This document shows positions 47,262 through 55,897 of a DNA stretch of 64,000 bases, in pieces (position 1 is the first letter of the stretch; each line of letters starts with the position of its first letter). The DNA lies in NCBI RefSeq assembly GCF_021530565.1, contig NZ_JAKGBI010000002.1:62001-126000 (forward strand), given 5' to 3'. A model generated the notes under the pieces. That model saw nothing but the letters and a program-made list of their open reading frames with translations. It ran no database searches and was not told the origin of the DNA. This DNA is from Pseudoalteromonas sp. SMS1 (GTDB lineage Bacteria; Pseudomonadota; Gammaproteobacteria; Enterobacterales; Alteromonadaceae). The translations under genes and the position numbers were made by a program.

Positions 47262-47711
47262 TTAATCACCATCTATTTGCGTTACTGGAAGGCTAATTGG
47301 ATAAATTTTTATCACTTTTACGTCGTGTTTTAAGCTTTGCCCCTTCTTTTTGGCGACCAAAAAGCCCACACACGCAAAAACCACGGCACTGGCGATTTGA
47401 CCAAGCTCAGGGAGCGAGAACAAAAGTAAGGCACCAAACATGCCAACAAACGCCATAATCAATGGTAAGAGATACACCCAAAGCGCATGCTGTACAATTT
47501 GGCTATCATCCAGCGCGAGTTTAACTTTTTGTCCAACTTGAAGTGGGTGTGTAAGAGGAATAGGAAGGGCTTTTTTATGCGTGCCAAAAAGTTTGCTAAA
47601 TACTTGTGAGCCACATTTGCCATTGCAGCCCTCACAGGCTGGTTTTTGCTCCGCCACCAGCCATGCAGTATTATCTTTAAGTTTAGAGACAGTCAGAGTT
47701 TGCTCAATCAT
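47262..47711 (-). CDS. rseC: Sigma-E regulatory membrane protein RseC
   Basis: A 149-residue inner-membrane protein with a cytoplasmic cysteine-rich N-terminus (CEGCNGKCG, about 26-34) and two membrane helices (about 78-98 and 101-121). RseC has a minor positive effect on sigma-E in E. coli and relates to RnfH/SoxR-reducing systems elsewhere. It overlaps rseB by four bases. Confidence 0.93.
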   Translation of the reverse strand: MIEQTLTVSKLKDNTAWLVAEQKPACEGCNGKCGSQVFSKLFGTHKKALPIPLTHPLQVGQKVKLALDDSQIVQHALWVYLLPLIMAFVGMFGALLLFSLPELGQIASAVVFACVGFLVAKKKGQSLKHDVKVIKIYPISLPVTQIDGD

Positions 47712-48661
47712 AAAGCACGCTTGACTGATTCTGCGATAGACTTGGCCGTTTCAACTGGCACTTTACCCACCACAGAGACATCATAAGCACCAGCATTATG
47801 AACATAAACAGTGGTTGCACCGGATGTTAATGCACCACTCGCCCGCTGGCCTGTTAAAGGCCTTTGCACAAACACCGAAACTTCAACTAAGCCATCTGAA
47901 AACAAGAAATAATCAGCAAGCTCATTATTCAAATCTAGCTTATGTCTATCTGATTTTAACAGCTTGAACCCTTTCGGAAGCCACGATATTTGCCAATTAT
48001 TTTGTTGCTTAGCCTGTGCTTTTAATTCTTTACTGGGTGCAGGCTCTGGAAACGCACGCTCGTGCAGCTCCAACAGCTGATTTGCAGGTTGCTCTGTGAC
48101 ACTAATATGCGTCAATTGAAGCTGTTCTAATACTTCTGAGCGTTGATTGACATAAGCGGCTTTTAACAGAAGTGCAGATTGTAGATCCACCCACAGCCAA
48201 TAGTTGTATTTACTTTCGTCTTTAGCCACCAGCCTAACAAGTTGTGCTGGTCGGCCCGCTATACGTTCTTTACCACCCAACACAAATTCATAGCTTTCAT
48301 CGAGCGTATCAATATTGCGAAGTAAGACTTCAGGAATTGGCCCAGCAATCGCATCGGTATTAACCGAATAAGGCTCTGTTTGAGGCTCAAAATAAGTGAC
48401 AACATCGTCTACACGCACTACCTCGAGCCCTGCGCCATTTAACAGCGTTAGAATTTCTAAATCCGTTTGCTCTACCTGGCCATGGATCCACCGATAGGGT
48501 TCCATGCCTTTCCCTTTAACAACTACGAATGAGGCGTCGAAGTTTCGCTCTTGGACCGCCAAAGACATGTCTTTGAGCAATTGTCTCGCGTTTATCGTTT
48601 CGTTGGCATATACCTGAGTTGCTATAAACAAACTCAGTACTACCGAAAGCCATTTCATCAA
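47708..48661 (-). CDS. rseB: Periplasmic sigma-E regulator RseB
   Basis: A 317-residue periplasmic protein with a signal peptide (about 1-19, ending VYA). RseB binds the periplasmic part of RseA and shields it from DegS, and it senses lipoprotein or LPS signals. The MucB/RseB fold shows in ARQLLKDMSLAVQERNFDASFV and the C-terminal ISWLPKGFKLL and FSDGLVEVSVFV. It is three bases from rseA and overlaps rseC. Confidence 0.95.
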   Translation of the reverse strand: MMKWLSVVLSLFIATQVYANETINARQLLKDMSLAVQERNFDASFVVVKGKGMEPYRWIHGQVEQTDLEILTLLNGAGLEVVRVDDVVTYFEPQTEPYSVNTDAIAGPIPEVLLRNIDTLDESYEFVLGGKERIAGRPAQLVRLVAKDESKYNYWLWVDLQSALLLKAAYVNQRSEVLEQLQLTHISVTEQPANQLLELHERAFPEPAPSKELKAQAKQQNNWQISWLPKGFKLLKSDRHKLDLNNELADYFLFSDGLVEVSVFVQRPLTGQRASGALTSGATTVYVHNAGAYDVSVVGKVPVETAKSIAESVKRAL

Positions 48662-48664
48662 GGT

Positions 48665-49267
48665 TTATTTTTCCTCTTGCTGATCCTTTTCTGCTTCAGC
48701 TGTATTTTGCGAAAGTGCATGTGCCATACGAGTCTGGCGCTGATGCTCAAGAACTAGGGCGCCGATACGCTGTTTCTGTAACTCTCTTAAACCTTGCTCA
48801 GCGGATTGCATGGCTGGTTGCTCTGAAGAGAAACTTACTGGCGCAACAGAACCTGTTAAAGGTGTTGATTGTAACACAGGTGAGTGGGTATCTACCGCAT
48901 TTTGTGGCATGAAGTTATTTACGCCCACAACCGTACACAAAGCGACACTTGCCGCAATCGCAACTTGCGAAATGGGGCGACGCCAGAATGACATCTGCAC
49001 GACATTGCTTTGCTCTTTTGATGTTTCGGGTATGGATTCAGTCATGTTGTAAACTGGCTCATCAGCAAGTGCAGCAGCGACCCTTGAAGTGATATCAATG
49101 CACGGAGTCGACTGTTCTTTTTGACGCATTACATCGCCAATAAGTGCATAGTGAGCGAATTTTTCAGCATCAAGCTGTGCTTGATTATGCCCATTTAATG
49201 CACATTCTCCGTCTAAAATTTCCGACGTCACTGCTTCATTGTTTACATTAAACTTTGACTGCGTCAT
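48665..49267 (-). CDS. rseA: Anti-sigma-E factor RseA
   Basis: A 200-residue inner-membrane anti-sigma factor. The cytoplasmic N-terminal domain (about 1-98) includes SEILDGECALNGHNQ and WARYALIGDV-like FAHYALIGDVMR, the segment that holds RpoE; a single membrane helix follows (about 103-123, VAIAASVALCTVVGVNNF), then a short periplasmic tail rich in Gln. The gene starts one base after the rpoE stop, so the two are stoichiometrically coupled. Confidence 0.93.
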   Translation of the reverse strand: MTQSKFNVNNEAVTSEILDGECALNGHNQAQLDAEKFAHYALIGDVMRQKEQSTPCIDITSRVAAALADEPVYNMTESIPETSKEQSNVVQMSFWRRPISQVAIAASVALCTVVGVNNFMPQNAVDTHSPVLQSTPLTGSVAPVSFSSEQPAMQSAEQGLRELQKQRIGALVLEHQRQTRMAHALSQNTAEAEKDQQEEK

Positions 49268-49849
49268 TTAATTTTTACCTATGAGTGGGTTAATATTTTT
49301 ATCTATAGCTTCACGAGCCCTAAATATACGGGACCTTACCGTGCCGACTGGACACTCCATAATCACGGCAATTTCCTCATAGCTCATACCTTCAATTTCT
49401 CGCAAAGTAATTGCTGTTTTTAGGTCATCGGGCAATTCTTCAATCGTGCGAAAAATTACAGCCTTGATTTCGTCGCTAAGCAGCAAGCTTTCTGGTGATG
49501 CATTCGAACGCAATTGCTCTGCACCATCATAAACCTCTGCCTCCTCGGCATCTATATCACTGGCAGGCGCCTTTCGGCCCTGAGATACCAAATAATTTTT
49601 AGAGCAGTTAACCGCAATTCTGTATAACCAAGTATAAAAAGCACTGTCCCCTCTAAAATTGGGTAAAGCTCTATACGCTTTTATAAATGCTTCTTGAGCC
49701 ACATCGGCCACATCACCTGAGTTAGATACATAACGAGATATCAACGCCGCTACCTTATTTTGATATTTGGCAACCAGTAGGTTGAAGGCGTTTTTATCTC
49801 CTTGCTGAACTTTTCTAACTAATTCTAAATCCAAATCCTGCTCGTTCAT
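49268..49849 (-). CDS. rpoE: Extracytoplasmic-stress sigma factor RpoE
   Basis: A 193-residue group 4 sigma factor that directs the envelope-stress regulon. Region 2 is seen in YVSNSGDVADVAQEAFIKAYRAL and FYTWLYRIAVNCSKNYL, and region 4 in LREIEGMSYEEIAVIMECPVGTVRSRIFRARE (both shown in part). The first gene of rpoE-rseABC. A sigma-E-type promoter lies 60-90 bases upstream, consistent with positive autoregulation. Confidence 0.97.
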   Translation of the reverse strand: MNEQDLDLELVRKVQQGDKNAFNLLVAKYQNKVAALISRYVSNSGDVADVAQEAFIKAYRALPNFRGDSAFYTWLYRIAVNCSKNYLVSQGRKAPASDIDAEEAEVYDGAEQLRSNASPESLLLSDEIKAVIFRTIEELPDDLKTAITLREIEGMSYEEIAVIMECPVGTVRSRIFRAREAIDKNINPLIGKN

Positions 49850-49914
49850 TCGAGCCGGTACTCCTCTTTGTTATTACTTATTTTCGCGCATTGTTGCCAT
49901 CATTTTACAGCTAG

Positions 49915-49941
49915 TCTGACTGCACCATGAATAAAAAGTTC
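49915..49941 (-). promoter_or_regulatory. Sigma-E promoter of rpoE
   Basis: GAACTT (49936-49941), spacer of exactly 16, then TCAGA (49915-49919) on the minus strand, matching the well-known sigma-E consensus GAACTT-N16-TCTGA closely. Transcription would begin near 49909, about 60 bases ahead of rpoE. This indicates autoregulation of the rpoE-rseABC operon. Confidence 0.85.
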
Positions 49942-50097
49942 TGTTTTTTTAATATTTTTTTTAAAATAGTACGTATTACTTCGTCCTAGACGATACACAA
50001 CGACTATTTTTAACGCTAATAAAGCACGCGTTATTGATATATGATGATAGTTCACATTGTAGTTGTTATAAAACTTTAAACGCTAAGAACCACTAAC

Positions 50098-51699
50098 ATG
50101 AAGAAAAAAATGCAGCATCAGACAGATGTTATTATTGTCGGTAGCGGCGCCGCCGGACTCAGCCTCGCCCTTTCATTGGCCAATCACTGCCAAGTTACTG
50201 TAATCAGTAAAGGAGATTTAAAAGAAGGCTCAACCCTATATGCTCAGGGCGGTATTGCTGCGGTTTTTGACAAAAAAAATGACAGCATAGAGTCTCATGT
50301 TGAAGATACGCTAGCTGCTGGCGGCGGGTTATGCGACAGAGAAGCTGTACATTATACAGCCTCTAATGCCAAGAAATGCTTGAAATGGCTTATTGAACAA
50401 GGTGTGCCATTTGATATGGAGTTCGATAGCAAAGGCAAAGAGCGATACCACCTCACCCGGGAGGGCGGGCATAGCCATAGGCGTATCTTGCATGCCGCCG
50501 ATGCAACAGGTAAAGCGGTGCAAACGACGTTAGTTGAGCGTGTACTCGAAAGCCCCAATATCTCCGTGCTTGAGCAGTATAATGCCATCGACTTAATTAC
50601 AGATAAAAGCAGTGACTGCGCGCGTGTAAAAGGCTTGTATGTCTATAATCGCAAGCATAATTGTGTAGAGTCTATCGCGGCGAAATTTGTCGCACTCGCA
50701 ACAGGTGGGGCGAGTAAGGTATATCTATATACTTCAAACCCTGATGTCTCAAGTGGTGATGGGATCGCAATGGCATGGCGTGCAGGGTGTCGCGTCGCGA
50801 ATATGGAGTTCAATCAGTTCCACCCAACCAGCTTGTACCACCCAGAGCTACAAAACTTCCTGATCACCGAAGCGATGCGCGGGGAAGGGGCGCATTTAAA
50901 ACGACCCGATGGCACTCGCTTTATGCCCGACTTCGATGCACGTGAAGAATTGGCACCGCGTGACGTTGTTGCCAGAGCAATCGATTATGAAATGAAACGA
51001 CTCGGCGCAAACTGCGTATACCTTGATATCTCTCATAAAAACAAAGATTTTATTATTGAACATTTCCCTACGATCTATGCCAAGTGTCTCAGCGTCGGAT
51101 TAGATATCACTAAAGAGCCCATTCCTGTTGTTCCAGCAGCTCACTATACCTGTGGCGGTGTCATAACGGATTTTAATGGCAAAACAGACATCAGTAATTT
51201 ATACGCTGTGGGTGAAGTTGCGTACACCGGTTTGCATGGTGCAAATCGAATGGCCAGCAACTCTTTACTTGAATGTATTGTGTTTGCCCATGCTGCGGCA
51301 CAAGATATTCTTGCTCATATTGACATACAACCTCAACTGCAAGCGTTAAAACCTTGGGATGAAAGTCAAGTCAGCGATTCGGATGAAGAGGTTGTCATTA
51401 CTCACAATTGGCATGAATTGAGATTATTTATGTGGGACTATGTTGGTATTGTTCGCTCAACAAAACGTTTAGAACGCGCATTGCGACGCGTGGAATTGTT
51501 ACAGCAAGAAATTCAAGAGTACTACGCAAACTTTAGAGTAAGTAATAACTTACTTGAGCTTCGTAACTTAGTCCAAGTGGCTGAGCTTATTATTAGGAGT
51601 GCACTGGCAAGGCCTGAAAGTCGCGGGCTTCACTACACCATCGACTTTCCAGAACAAAAACAAGACCCAAAACCCACGATACTTGAACCTAAAAGGTAG
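50098..51699 (+). CDS. nadB: L-aspartate oxidase
   Basis: A 533-residue FAD-dependent enzyme that oxidises L-aspartate to iminoaspartate, the first step of de novo NAD synthesis. The FAD-binding motif is [17 protein letters not shown] (about 11-27); [24 protein letters not shown] [15 protein letters not shown], and [15 protein letters not shown] are family signatures. It is divergent from rpoE, as in E. coli, and ends four bases from the convergent ygfX. Confidence 0.98.
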   Translation: MKKKMQHQTDVIIVGSGAAGLSLALSLANHCQVTVISKGDLKEGSTLYAQGGIAAVFDKKNDSIESHVEDTLAAGGGLCDREAVHYTASNAKKCLKWLIEQGVPFDMEFDSKGKERYHLTREGGHSHRRILHAADATGKAVQTTLVERVLESPNISVLEQYNAIDLITDKSSDCARVKGLYVYNRKHNCVESIAAKFVALATGGASKVYLYTSNPDVSSGDGIAMAWRAGCRVANMEFNQFHPTSLYHPELQNFLITEAMRGEGAHLKRPDGTRFMPDFDAREELAPRDVVARAIDYEMKRLGANCVYLDISHKNKDFIIEHFPTIYAKCLSVGLDITKEPIPVVPAAHYTCGGVITDFNGKTDISNLYAVGEVAYTGLHGANRMASNSLLECIVFAHAAAQDILAHIDIQPQLQALKPWDESQVSDSDEEVVITHNWHELRLFMWDYVGIVRSTKRLERALRRVELLQQEIQEYYANFRVSNNLLELRNLVQVAELIIRSALARPESRGLHYTIDFPEQKQDPKPTILEPKR

Positions 51700-51703
51700 G
51701 CAA

Positions 51704-52111
51704 TCAACGGAATGATAGTGCAATGCGATTAAAGTGAGACCAACTTGCTTTGTCCATTGCACTGGCTATGAACCCCACTCGCCGAATACCCTGATCCGTT
51801 TTTACACTCACTAACAGCCAATTGGTGTACCGCTGCGCAAAAACAACCTCCCCCTGTATATCCAAGGCCCTACCTGTAAGATGTAACCCGCATTCTCCTT
51901 CTTGAACTAGTATTACTCCAGCGCTTGGCATCAATTTGACAAGACGGTGTTGCGCATCAATAAAAGCAATCACGCAAAGTACTGCACTCAGCCACCAAAG
52001 CTCAGGCAAAACCAGTAACAGGACAAACCACAGGCATAAAAAAAAGACCACAGTGAGCTTGTGGTCTGGGTTATTCTTTTCAAACTCAATACTATACGCG
52101 AACCCGGTCAA
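51704..52111 (-). CDS. ygfX: YgfX-family membrane protein (CptA)
   Basis: A 135-residue inner-membrane protein with two adjacent membrane helices (about 20-38 and 39-51) and a soluble C-terminal part (GVILVQEGECGLHLTGRALD, NWLLVSVKTDQGIRRVGFIASAMD). In E. coli YgfX (CptA) has been described as a toxin affecting cell division proteins, and it is encoded with SdhE (CptB). Here the two genes overlap by 20 bases, confirming the pairing. Sequence similarity is low, as usual in this family, so the call rests on layout and length. Confidence 0.82.
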   Translation of the reverse strand: MTGFAYSIEFEKNNPDHKLTVVFFLCLWFVLLLVLPELWWLSAVLCVIAFIDAQHRLVKLMPSAGVILVQEGECGLHLTGRALDIQGEVVFAQRYTNWLLVSVKTDQGIRRVGFIASAMDKASWSHFNRIALSFR

Positions 52112-52343
52112 GGATAAACTGTACCATTTGACCTAAGTCGGTATGTGGGCACTTCTCATGTCCCATGAACCATGCGAACAAATCCGGGTCTTCTACTTCT
52201 AATAAACGCTGAAAAACCATTTTGTCTTCATCACTCAGCTGATCGTATGCGTCTTCTACAAATGGTTCTAGCAAAACGTCAAGCTCTAGCATGCCACGTC
52301 GACATGCCCACTTAATACGTGCTTTAGGATACAATTGGGCCAT
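52092..52343 (-). CDS. sdhE: FAD assembly factor SdhE
   Basis: An 83-residue cytoplasmic protein that promotes covalent flavinylation of succinate dehydrogenase (and fumarate reductase). The diagnostic RRGMLELD motif (about 14-21) is intact, followed by the helical bundle with DPDLFAWFMG. It overlaps ygfX by 20 bases. The gene was once named cptB or ygfY and described as an antitoxin to YgfX. Confidence 0.94.
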   Translation of the reverse strand: MAQLYPKARIKWACRRGMLELDVLLEPFVEDAYDQLSDEDKMVFQRLLEVEDPDLFAWFMGHEKCPHTDLGQMVQFILDRVRV

Positions 52344-52581
52344 ATTACCGGCATACCTCTTGTCTTAAATTATTCTAATATCGTACTCATTATAACCGAT
52401 ACTTGAAGTGCTTGAAAATTCTATGTGTCTTTGTTTGATAGGGATCATTCGTTAATGATGGTATCCGTTGGATGCAACTTCATCACGATTAAGAATAGTT
52501 GTCATTTGATCTTGCTTTTGCCTATCTCGCCCCCCATTAATCAGGTAACATGTCGCAAAATAAATTCTCAGGATCAGTCAG

Positions 52582-53490
52582 ATGGCCAAAGCATACCCAC
52601 TCCCTTTAAAACTGCTCTCAGTATCAGGGCCTGATAAACTCAGCTACCTTCATGGTCAGGTAACACAAGACATCAACCTGATTAAGGAAAATAATTTCTT
52701 GTGGACAGGACACTGTAGCCCGAAAGGCAAACTTTGGTCTACGATGAGACTTTTTTCACTCAATGATACCTACCTATTATTAGGTTCAAAATCAGAAACA
52801 GAGGCTTCACTTCGAGAACTCAGTAAGTACGGTGTGTTTGCCAAAGTTGATATTTCCCAGTCTGACTATCAATGCTTTGGCATAATGAGTGATAATTTAG
52901 ATCAAGTGTGTGATTCCTTATCCCTACAATTCAACGATGCCGACAATGCATGTGCGTTCGGCGAAGGCAAAGCCCTTAAGCTAGATAAAACACGCCTGAT
53001 TCTTGTTTTGCCAGCAGACCAAACACTCCCCGATTCACTGCCATTAGACACCGACTCTACCACGTTTGAAATAGGCGGTATTCTGGCTGGCGAGCCTCAA
53101 CTTGATGACAATGGCATTGACGAATTTGTGCCACAAATGGTTAACCTGCAAGCTTTAAATGGTATTAGCTTTAAAAAGGGCTGCTATACTGGTCAAGAGA
53201 CCGTTGCTCGCATGCGCTACCTTGGCAAGAACAAACGTGCCATGTTTATTTTGCAAGGTGAGTCTGCAGAACAGCTCAATGTACAAGATATTGAAATGCA
53301 GCTTGAACAAGACAACTGGCGTAGAGCGGGAAAAGTAGTACATCAAGCTTATGATGCAAATACACAGCAATACTATGCGTTAGCCGTTATGCCAAACGAT
53401 TTACAACAGTCTGCGGTATTGAGGCCAAAAGACAATGCCTCAGTATCGCTACATATCAAGGCGCTGCCTTACTCTATAGAAGATAATTAA
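52582..53490 (+). CDS. ygfZ: tRNA-modifying protein YgfZ
   Basis: A 302-residue folate-binding protein that supports iron-sulfur-dependent enzymes such as MiaB. The family motif KKGCYTGQETVARMRYLG (about 196-213) with its conserved cysteine is present, as is the N-terminal LHGQVTQDI segment of the GcvT-like fold. It is divergent from sdhE-ygfX across 238 bases, as in E. coli. The FKBP-type gene follows after 10 bases. Confidence 0.95.
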   Translation: MAKAYPLPLKLLSVSGPDKLSYLHGQVTQDINLIKENNFLWTGHCSPKGKLWSTMRLFSLNDTYLLLGSKSETEASLRELSKYGVFAKVDISQSDYQCFGIMSDNLDQVCDSLSLQFNDADNACAFGEGKALKLDKTRLILVLPADQTLPDSLPLDTDSTTFEIGGILAGEPQLDDNGIDEFVPQMVNLQALNGISFKKGCYTGQETVARMRYLGKNKRAMFILQGESAEQLNVQDIEMQLEQDNWRRAGKVVHQAYDANTQQYYALAVMPNDLQQSAVLRPKDNASVSLHIKALPYSIEDN

Positions 53491-53500
53491 CGGAAAAACT

Positions 53501-53986
53501 ATGAAAATTGCCCAAAATACAGTGGTTAAAATGCATTACTCTGTTTTGGATGGCGACCAAAACAGTATCGATAACACATTTGATGAAGAGCCACTTGAGT
53601 TTATTATTGGAACGGGCTTTCTAATTAAAGGCTTGGAAGATGCCCTTATCGACAAACAAGCCGGTGATAAAATCAGTGTTACTGTTGAACCAGAAAATGG
53701 CTATGGAATTAGAAACGATAACCTCACACAAGCTGTGCCAAAAAGTATGTTTGAAGGCATTGACGTCGAAGTCGGTATGCAATTTCGTGCAACTACAGAT
53801 GAGGGTGAACAAGCAGTCATCGTCATTGGTGTTGAAGACGATGAGGTCATTGTAGACGGCAATCATCCGCTTGCTGGGATCACGCTACACTTCGACGTTG
53901 AGATTGTAGAAGTGCGCGAAGCGACACAAGATGAACTGGCCCACGGACATGTACATAGTGAAGGTGGCTGCGGTCACGACCATTAA
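53501..53986 (+). CDS. FKBP-type peptidyl-prolyl isomerase (SlyD/SlpA-like)
   Basis: A 161-residue cytoplasmic proline isomerase and chaperone. The FKBP fold (about 1-70 and 125-140) is interrupted by an insert-in-flap domain (about 71-125), as in SlyD and SlpA: LEFIIGTGFLIKGLEDALI, VEPENGYGIRND, DGNHPLAGITLHFDVEI. The C-terminus HGHVHSEGGCGHDH is a short metal-binding His/Cys tail, much shorter than that of E. coli SlyD. It ends at a terminator shared with the convergent gene. Confidence 0.92.
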   Translation: MKIAQNTVVKMHYSVLDGDQNSIDNTFDEEPLEFIIGTGFLIKGLEDALIDKQAGDKISVTVEPENGYGIRNDNLTQAVPKSMFEGIDVEVGMQFRATTDEGEQAVIVIGVEDDEVIVDGNHPLAGITLHFDVEIVEVREATQDELAHGHVHSEGGCGHDH

Positions 53987-54012
53987 AAAAAGCGCCTATA
54001 GGGCGCTTTTTT
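53986..54012. terminator. Bidirectional terminator between convergent genes
   Basis: An 11-bp perfect stem (AAAAAAGCGCC/GGCGCTTTTTT) with a 5-base loop. It starts at the FKBP stop codon and overlaps the last codons of the minus-strand gene, whose C-terminal Lys-Ser-Ala is encoded by the stem. Confidence 0.88.
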
Positions 54013-54475
54013 CATCTTCGCTCACCTCGACGTCGAGAGGCTGTTCTTTCACTTTGACTTGTAATGCCTCAAGTAAGCCCTGTTGATCGGCTGTACCTAA
54101 ACGATATTTAGTGCCGTCATTCATACTCACTTCAACCGCTTTGAAACCGGATACACTGTACACCCATCCATCATGAGATATACGCATACCGATGCCGTGA
54201 CGAAATGAGTTTGTCACCGCCTTTACTTCATCAATATCATCAAAGTTTAACGTTTTCTTTGCTAAGCCTGGGCCAAACCACCAGCTCAACTTTTTATCCG
54301 TGCTGTCAACTTTGATGGTTAAACCATAAAAAGCAAAAGCAACCAGTAACAAAATAATACCAAAGGCCAACACCCCGACATTATTTCCCAGTAATACTAC
54401 ACCCATGACGACAAACGTACTTAGCCAAGCTAAAATACCCCAGATCGCCCAAGCGAGTTGTGTTTTATGATACAT
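53996..54475 (-). CDS. Membrane protein with PH-like domain, unknown function
   Basis: A 159-residue protein with two N-terminal membrane helices (about 8-28 and 32-52) followed by a beta-rich domain (about 55-140, KVDSTDKKLSWWFGPGLAKKTLNFDDIDEV in part, and GMRISHDGWVYSVSGFKAVEVSM) resembling bacterial PH (bPH) domains. No family was firmly recognised. It follows the DUF481 gene by six bases and probably shares its transcript. Its final codons form half of the terminator stem. Confidence 0.7.
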   Translation of the reverse strand: MYHKTQLAWAIWGILAWLSTFVVMGVVLLGNNVGVLAFGIILLLVAFAFYGLTIKVDSTDKKLSWWFGPGLAKKTLNFDDIDEVKAVTNSFRHGIGMRISHDGWVYSVSGFKAVEVSMNDGTKYRLGTADQQGLLEALQVKVKEQPLDVEVSEDEKSAL

Positions 54476-54481
54476 ATTGCC

Positions 54482-55309
54482 TCAATCAAAACTATATACA
54501 AACGTGATGCCTAACTCAGTATCTACTTTACGTTTGTCTTCTTCAGGCTGAGAATTATAACGGTAAGTATAAGAAACCTTAAGCGATAAGCCTTCAATAA
54601 CTTGGCTAATCAGTGATGTTTCTGCAAAGCCGCGTCCACCTAAGCCAGAAACGGATTGCGCATAGCTAAAGTCCTGATTAAATCGCGTACGCTTAGAAAT
54701 GTTACGTTCCCACTGAAGTGATAGCCTCAGAAGCTCACCACGCTCTACGCGTTTTTGTCCAGGTTCAAGCGCGGTATCATTCTCAACTCGATACATTGAT
54801 ATACCCGGTCCAATTGTGAAATCGACCGTATTTTTTCTGCCTTCGAACAACCTATTACCATACCCAAGCGCAAAAGTTGCTGTATATTCTCGACCATTAA
54901 ACTCATCTACTTCGTAATCTCCATAAAGAAAAAATGACTCGTTATCAACGCCAAATTTGTAGCTGGTCTGAGCCGAAAAGAAATAGCGAGACGCAGTTTC
55001 ATCATCTACGCCTGTCTCGGTATTTTCTTCGTTGGCATAATGGCCATCGAGCTTGAACTGGTTTCGCCAATGTTGAAAATCTTGGTAAAGATTACTTTGC
55101 AGTTTAAAAGATGAGTTTTTAGTATTACCACTATTTGCTATAAACCCGAACTCTATATCTCCATATAAGAATTCACCTTTGTGCAACTCATGGATCTCTT
55201 CTTCTGATAGTTCCCCGTATTTATGGAAATCTTCAAATGGGTCTACGGCATATACTTTTGTACAAACGACCAACACGGGTGAGCACAAAAGCAACTTCAC
55301 ATTTTTCAC
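54482..55309 (-). CDS. DUF481 outer-membrane-type beta-barrel protein
   Basis: A 275-residue protein with a signal peptide (about 1-21, ending VYA), starting at GTG 55309. The rest alternates as amphipathic strands typical of the DUF481 (YdiY-like, salt-induced) family: GDIEFGFIANSGNTKNSSFK, YQDFQHWRNQFKLDGHYANE, ending in the aromatic terminal strand LGITFVYSF. Role unknown. It lies 15 bases after the yciU gene and 6 before the PH-like membrane gene, so all three may be one operon. Confidence 0.86.
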   Translation of the reverse strand: MKNVKLLLCSPVLVVCTKVYAVDPFEDFHKYGELSEEEIHELHKGEFLYGDIEFGFIANSGNTKNSSFKLQSNLYQDFQHWRNQFKLDGHYANEENTETGVDDETASRYFFSAQTSYKFGVDNESFFLYGDYEVDEFNGREYTATFALGYGNRLFEGRKNTVDFTIGPGISMYRVENDTALEPGQKRVERGELLRLSLQWERNISKRTRFNQDFSYAQSVSGLGGRGFAETSLISQVIEGLSLKVSYTYRYNSQPEEDKRKVDTELGITFVYSFD

Positions 55310-55324
55310 TAAACAAACTTCTCT

Positions 55325-55645
55325 TTACTGTTGCTTCCACACCACATGGCAAAATGGAGCGTCTAGATCACGGCTGATGAGTACTTTTGCGAATACATCG
55401 TCACCGTCTTCAAACTCAATACCAATTATCACCTGAACAAAATGCTCACGCTCTGCTTCTTGCTCAAAAGCAACAATTGCAGTCCAACTTTCATCAATAT
55501 CGCTTTCTTCGATAAAGCCAAATTCTTCTCGATATTCATTAAACAGGTCAATCTCTTCTTGGGAAAGATTGTCAGGTGCTAATTCCAAAAAAATATCGTA
55601 TGCCTGATGGGTTACCTCTTCAATACTACTTAGTCTCGCTGACAT
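55325..55645 (-). CDS. yciU: YciU/HI1450-type (DUF440) acidic dsDNA-mimic protein
   Basis: A 106-residue strongly acidic protein. HQAYDIFLELAPDNLSQEEIDLFN (about 13-35) closely resembles the start of E. coli YciU, and the end DDVFAKVLISRDLDAPFCHVVW matches DVFARILLCRE and CHIIW there. HI1450, of the same family, has a surface charge like that of double-stranded DNA and binds HU. Whether this one inhibits a DNA-binding protein is inference. First gene of a possible yciU-DUF481-PH operon. Confidence 0.85.
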   Translation of the reverse strand: MSARLSSIEEVTHQAYDIFLELAPDNLSQEEIDLFNEYREEFGFIEESDIDESWTAIVAFEQEAEREHFVQVIIGIEFEDGDDVFAKVLISRDLDAPFCHVVWKQQ

Positions 55646-55897
55646 AAACGTAACTCCAAAATTTTTTCATTATATTAATCATATCAAAACCACAATTTCA
55701 TTTTCTACAAGTATTAGGTGTATTGAATAAATTTAACGCCAAAGTGCAGATTTTAGCGCAAAGAATGCTAACCTGAACACAAGCTAAACAGATAAAAACA
55801 ATGAATATCTGCTTGAATATCCTTCGTCTCAAATGCAATACTGAGTAAAAACTCCACTTACATAACTCAGAAGAACAATAAGGTTATAGGATTGGTT

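Noticed and set aside
51704..52343. ygfX-sdhE as a new toxin-antitoxin system
   Set aside because: The pair is the well-known CptAB/SdhE-YgfX locus, and SdhE is better explained as a flavinylation factor.
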